Shown: in pieces, positions 59,898 through 64,000 of the stretch
Numbering within the stretch: position 1 is the first letter of the stretch
How the letters are laid out: each line of letters begins with the position of its first letter
Source of the DNA: Antilocapra americana
Lineage: Eukaryota > Chordata > Mammalia > Artiodactyla > Antilocapridae
NCBI GenBank assembly: GCA_007570785.1
Contig: ML661885.1
Location: 15,629,966-15,693,965 of the forward strand
Length of the DNA stretch: 64,000 bases
Direction: 5' to 3'
The notes under the pieces: model-generated
Told to the model about the DNA's origin: nothing
What the model saw: only the letters and a program-made list of their open reading frames with translations
The model's database searches: none
Program-made: the position numbers and the translations under genes

Positions 59898-60177
59898 CTA
59901 CATGAAAGCACTGTTAGGCTGCTCTGGGCATCTCCAGGATAGAGATCCTAGAATAAGGTTGTGCGGAGACCTCAAGGTGGAGAGAACCTTGACAGCTCCA
60001 GCTTTGGCCACTGCTTTGCCTAACGTGCAGCCCTGGCTCCCTGGGCTCTTGGTGCGTGACCTCTGGTACCATGATAATAAGGAAGAACATGACGGGAGTG
60101 TGGGCCTCGTGGCTGGGGTTCTGTTCTTTAACAGCGAAGCACCCATGCCACCGAAGGACAAGTGGGAGGCCTAGGCT
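59898..60177 (+). other. GC-rich segment with open frames on both strands, origin unknown
   Basis: An 88-90 codon frame is open on each strand in a ~280-bp block richer in GC than its surroundings. The plus-strand frame starts MKALLGCSGHLQDRDPRIRL and ends FFNSEAPMPPKDKWEA before a TAG. I do not recognise a protein. It has no clear A-tail or target duplication and abuts a SINE at 60191. It may be a diverged retrocopy fragment or chance. Confidence 0.25.
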
Positions 60178-60190
60178 CTGAACCTCACCA

Positions 60191-60333
60191 AGGCTTCCTT
60201 GGTGGTTCGCTATAAAGAATCAGGCAGTAATACGGGAGACCCAGGTTAGATTCCTGGGTCAGGAAGATCCCCCGGAGAAAAAAAATGGCCACCCATTCCA
60301 GCATTCTTGGCTGGATAATTACATGGACAGATA
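60191..60333 (+). mobile_element. Bov-tA SINE, truncated
   Basis: Sense tRNA-like half, AGGCTTCCTTGGTGGTTCGC to GGATAATTACATGGACAG; the 3' end is missing. Confidence 0.9.
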
Positions 60334-60350
60334 ATCCAAGGTCAATTTGG

Positions 60351-60541
60351 GGGCTTTCCTGGTGGCTCAGATGGCAAAGAATCTGCCTGTAATGCAGCAG
60401 ACCTGGGTTCAATCACTGGGTTGAGAAGATCCCTTAGAGAAGAAAATGGCAACCCACTCCAGTATTCTTGCCTGGAGAATCCCATGGACAGAGGAGCCTG
60501 CGGTTGCCAACAGTCGGATACGACTGAGCGACTAACACACA
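60351..60541 (+). mobile_element. Bov-tA SINE
   Basis: Sense copy, GGGCTTTCCTGGTGGCTCAG to ACGACTGAGCGACTAACACA, with a small internal deletion near GAGCCTGCGGTTGCC. Confidence 0.93.
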
Positions 60542-60619
60542 TATGCACTCACATAAGCTGTAATGAGACTCCCCTGGACCCTGTGGTAGTGCTGGACACA
60601 GCCTAGCAGAGAGCTGGGA

Positions 60620-61280
60620 CTTTGATACTGCTTCTTGATATCAGTGCAGACCACAAGGAGACTGGACTTCTACTCCCACCCAGCAATAATGAGTAGTGTC
60701 ATAAGAGAAAGAGTGGAGAGTCAGGACATTAATCATCACCTAGAGGTAAAGAACTTATCCTCTCTGTGATATCAGTGAAGATCATGTAAGGGCCAGAATT
60801 CCTACTCCACCCAGCAATAATAAGTAATCTACCACCTTGGGCACCAATGCAGACAGAATGGGGAAACTGAACTAGAATTCTGAAAAGTGATCAAGTAATC
60901 CACAAGGAGTGAGAAAAAGAAAGCAAAAGAATAGAAAAAGTAAATAAGATGGCAGGCTTAAGTCCTAAACAAATAATTACGTTAAATGTAAATGATCTAA
61001 ATATATCAATTAACAGGAAACTAGCAAAACAGATAAAAAACATGACCCAACTACATGCTGCCTAAAAGAAATTTACTTCAAATATACTGATATAAGCAAG
61101 CTAAGAGTAAAGGATGAAGAAACAAGATGTATATCTTATAAATACTAATCAAAAGAAAGCAGGGCATTCTACTTCTAAATAATGACATACGATGATCTAT
61201 GGACCCACCTCAACAAACAACCATTAGTTATGAATATTAATTTTAAAATACTTTTAAGTCCCTGGAAATTATTCTAAGGG
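60620..61280 (+). mobile_element. Old L1 fragment (including ORF2 endonuclease-region remnant)
   Basis: AAATGTAAATGATCTAAATA, AACATGACCCAACTACATGC and ACTAATCAAAAGAAAGCAGG are L1 ORF2 blocks in sense. The stretch before them has two related ~60-bp units (60640-60700 and 60765-60835, each ending CCCAGCAATAAT). Confidence 0.6.
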
Positions 61281-61454
61281 TATATAACAAATAAAACATC
61301 CTCCCATGTAATAAAAAATGTGGCTTGACTTTGTCCCCAGTTCCTGGGAGACAGCTTCTAAGTCCTTAGAATTCTGTGAGTGACAGAAATGTCTTCTTTA
61401 TTCATGGTGCATCCCTCAGACACGTCAAAATTTATGCCAACAAGGTGGCTCAGA

Positions 61455-61916
61455 ATGGGGGATGGCTATGTCAGAAAGACAAACCATGTGATTAGAGGGT
61501 TGGAGTTTTGAGTCACATGGCATCTTTCCTCTGAGGAAAGAGGAAGGTTGGAGATTGTCATCAGCTGCATGACTGATGATTCAATCAGTTACACCTGCGA
61601 TATTAAATGCCCACAAAAACTGCACAACTCTGGAAACTGAGTGAACCCCCACCTGGCAATACTCTGCATATTACACATCACTGAGTAGGGAAGAACAGGT
61701 TCCTGAATTCATGGGAAAGGACATCAGAAAAAGTACACTGGAAGATTTGTGTCTGGGACTCTTCAGATCTTACCCTATGTGTCTCTTCTTTTAGCTGTTC
61801 TGATTGGAATCATTTTTGCTGTAACAATATTGTAATCATAAATATAAGACTTTCCTGAGTTCTGTGATTCATTCTAGTGAATTATCTTATCTGAAGGGTA
61901 GTGCTTTTCAAACTAG
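61455..61916 (+). mobile_element. Ancient LTR-like fragment related to 55675-56165
   Basis: Shares with that element GATGATTCAATCAGTTACAC-like and TTTCCTGAGTTCTGTGATTC blocks in the same order, then breaks off where BovB begins. LTR sequence only; family not assigned. Confidence 0.45.
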
Positions 61917-62245
61917 GGTGTTGAAAAAGACTCTTGAGAGTCCCTTGGACAGTAAGAGAAACTAAAGGAAATCAACCCTGAATAGTCATTGGAAGGACTG
62001 ATGCTAAAGCTGAAGCTCCAATACTTTGGCCACCTGATGAGAAGAGCCAACTCACTTGAAAAGACTGATACTGGGGAAGACTGAGGGCAGGAGGAGAAGG
62101 GAGCAGCAGAGGATGAAAATGGTTGATAGCATCATCGACATGAATCTGAACAAACTCCAGGAGACAGTGGAGGACAGAGGAGCCTGTTGAGCTATATGTT
62201 CCATGGGTTGCAAAGAGTCGGACATAACTTAGAGACTAAATAACA
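61917..62245 (+). mobile_element. BovB 3' end fragment (copy 1)
   Basis: Sense-orientation BovB 3' portion with GAAGGACTGATGCTAAAGCT, CTTTGGCCACCTGATGAGAA and the terminal GTCGGACATAACTTAGAGAC block shared with Bov SINEs. It has stop codons throughout. Confidence 0.85.
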
Positions 62246-62518
62246 GCAACACTATATTCCCAAGGCACAGAACACTGCTTGGCACACAATATTTATTGAG
62301 GGAATCATTTCATAAATAAAAGAATGAAGGATGTTTTCTTAGGAACAGCAGGTAGTCACTTAAAAGTGAATGGACTGACAAAACTACAGAGATAGTAAAC
62401 AGATCAGCAGTTTCCAAGGGTTCAAGGTGAAAGTGGGTGAGGGATGAACAAGCGGATCACAGGGAATATTTACGAGGCTGAAACTATTCTTGATAATCCT
62501 TTAATTGGGGGGGGGGGT

Positions 62519-62822
62519 AGGAGAAGACTCCTGAGAGTCTCTTGGACAGTAAGAGAAGCTAAAGGAAATCAACCCTGAATAGTCATTGGAAGGACTGATG
62601 CTAAAGCTGAAGCTCCAATACTTTGGCCACCAGATGAGAAGAGCCAATTCACTTGAAAAGACTGATGCTGGGAAAGACTGAGGGCAGGAGAAGAGGGCAA
62701 CAAAGGATGAGATGGTTGGATGTCATCCAAGCTCTGGCAGTCAGTGATGGACAGGGAAGCCTGGTGTGCTGCAGTCCATGGGGTCACAAAGAGTCGGATG
62801 TGACTGAGGGACTGAGCTGAAA
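62519..62822 (+). mobile_element. BovB 3' end fragment (copy 2)
   Basis: Second BovB tail, starting at about the same element position as the copy at 61917 and sharing its diagnostic variants (GGACAGTAAGAGAAGCTAAA, CCCTGAATAGTCATTGGAAG). It lies just 3' of a G-run (about 62509-62518). Confidence 0.85.
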
Positions 62823-62909
62823 GGGTAGTGGGAAGGCTTGACTTTATAGTCAGTTGATCAGAAGTGAGGGTGGTCCTGGAAATCCTCCCAATAGTGGTTG
62901 GTGTCTTTT

Positions 62910-63230
62910 TTTTTTTTTAATTAATTTTTGGCCTCCCTGGGTCTTTGTTGCTTTGAGTGAGCTTTCTCTAGTTGCAGAGAGCTGGGGCCACTTCCTTGTT
63001 GCAGTGCACAAGCTTCTCACTGCAGTGGCTTCTCTTACTGGGGAACATGGGCTCTAGGTGCGTGGGTTTCAGTAGCTGCAGCATACAGGTTCTAGAGTGC
63101 GGGCTCAGTATTTGTGGCATACGGATTTAGTTGCTCCACGGTATGTGGGATCTTTCCAGATCAGGGATCAAACCTGTGTACCTTGTGTTGACAGAAGAAT
63201 CCATAACCACTGGACCACCAGGGAAACCCT
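62910..63230 (-). mobile_element. CHR-2-type SINE
   Basis: Reverse copy with a perfect 14-bp target duplication GGTTGGTGTCTTTT (62896-62909 and 63231-63244); T-rich head, tRNA-like end GGACCACCAGGGAAACCCT. Confidence 0.96.
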
Positions 63231-63889
63231 GGTTGGTGTCTTTTGAACTGAAGCAGTCTGGTAGAAGACTATGCCCTTAACGTGTGATATCTACCCTAGC
63301 TCCAGGGTTTGTATCATGAGTCATTGCACCTTTATTCAGGAAAATCTAATAAATCTCAGAAAGAATAAAAATCTCTGGTACTTGAGCCATGACTCATTCC
63401 TTCCACCACCTGCAGCTACAAAGATGGAGCCCTTTTTCTCCTCAACCACCTGTAAGTAATATGGTAACTCACTAGAAGGGCAGGCCACCATAATTTCTCA
63501 TTTCCCCCAGATCCAAGCTGCAGAAGTTAAATTTCTCATGTATATAGCCAAAAAAGTCAGCAAGCCCTTTTTACACAGCCACCACTCATTCACACAGCAA
63601 AAGCTGAGAGCACTTGAGAACTGACTGCTCTCTCCTCCGCTTGCTCATGGGATGGAAGTTCACATCAGAAAAGGCAAACCAAGAATACCAGAGACTATCT
63701 CCCCTGACCAACACTCTGCTCACAGAGCAGCAGTGTCAATCTCAAAGAAGTGGGCCACTGTCCCCATTCCTACTCCAGAACAGTAGCTCAGAAATTCTGC
63801 ACAGGGTGAGGTAGTCCAAAGAACAGAGCTCTTACGTTTCCTCAAAGGAACTGACCTTTATTTTAAATAGAATGTAGGAAAGTTGAAGC

Positions 63890-64000
63890 CTAGGGGCACT
63901 CAGTCAAGCATAACTCTTTGCCGGCCCAAGGACTGGAACCCACTAGGCTTCTCTATTCATGGGATTTGCCAGGCAAAGATACTGGAGTGGGTTGCCATTT
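63890..64000 (-). mobile_element. Bov-tA SINE, cut by window edge
   Basis: Reverse copy, GGGGCACTCAGTCAAGCATA to TACTGGAGTGGGTTGCCATT; continues beyond 64000. Confidence 0.9.

Larger units (their letters stand above)
50168..64000 (-). other. STAU2: STAU2 intron 5' of exon A (partial)
   Basis: In gene orientation this is the intron ending at the exon A acceptor (AG at 50169-50168). The preceding Staufen-2 exon (encoding ...GWSGPKPGFPEPTNNT in human as I recall) was searched for in reverse complement and not seen, so the intron exceeds 13.8 kb. Stretches with nothing recognised: 50850-51115, 51325-52080, 56565-57010, 57310-57740, 57985-58580, 58806-59890, 62250-62510 and 63245-63890. Confidence 0.85.

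Noticed and set aside
1..64000. CRISPR array, operon or phage-like system
   Set aside because: No regularly spaced repeats with unique spacers. Direct repeats here are SINEs, target duplications or microsatellites in mammalian DNA.

Overview
This is a stretch of ruminant (bovid) nuclear DNA. It is AT-rich and packed with repeats that occur only in ruminants and their close relatives: about 35 tRNA-derived Bov-tA/Bov-A2 SINEs, BovB (RTE) LINE pieces, cetartiodactyl CHR SINEs and L1 3' ends of the cattle/sheep type. Older mammalian repeats (L1M, L2, MIR, hAT/MER elements, ancient solo LTRs) lie beneath them. Cattle, sheep, goat and other bovids cannot be told apart by eye.

The window lies inside one protein gene, STAU2 (double-stranded RNA-binding protein Staufen homolog 2), read on the minus strand. 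Two coding exons are visible. Exon A (50167 to 49860, 308 bp) encodes the low-complexity linker and the start of the Staufen-swapping motif. Exon B (34130 to 34017, 114 bp) encodes most of the fifth dsRNA-binding domain. Both have AG/GT splice borders, and the junction between them is in phase 0. Exon B is exactly 38 codons, so it can be skipped in frame. The upstream exon (beyond 64000) and the C-terminal exon (below position 1) were looked for by eye and not found.

Layout in plus coordinates: 1-34016 is the intron 3' of exon B; 34131-49859 is the 15.7 kb intron between the exons; 50168-64000 is part of the intron 5' of exon A. Intronic landmarks are an L1M tail at 1-420, a solo MLT2-type LTR at 5844-6281, a 3'-truncated 5S rRNA retropseudogene at 6925-7014, an old antisense L1 at 13867-17240 with several nested insertions, a sense L1 at 25556-26348, a BovB element with recognisable reverse transcriptase at 52924-55240, and two BovB tails near 62 kb. 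The segment 45300-49859, next to exon A, is unusually poor in recognisable transposons.

There is no bacterial-style operon, CRISPR array or second gene. The most interesting structures are small rearrangements made by retrotransposition or template switching. They include a 34-bp-arm hairpin at 19238-19314 whose 9-nt loop equals the target-site duplication of a truncated SINE, a micro-inversion with 43-bp inverted arms at 14229-14430, the tailless 5S retrocopy, and a 56-bp insertion flanked by a 15-bp duplication inside L1.
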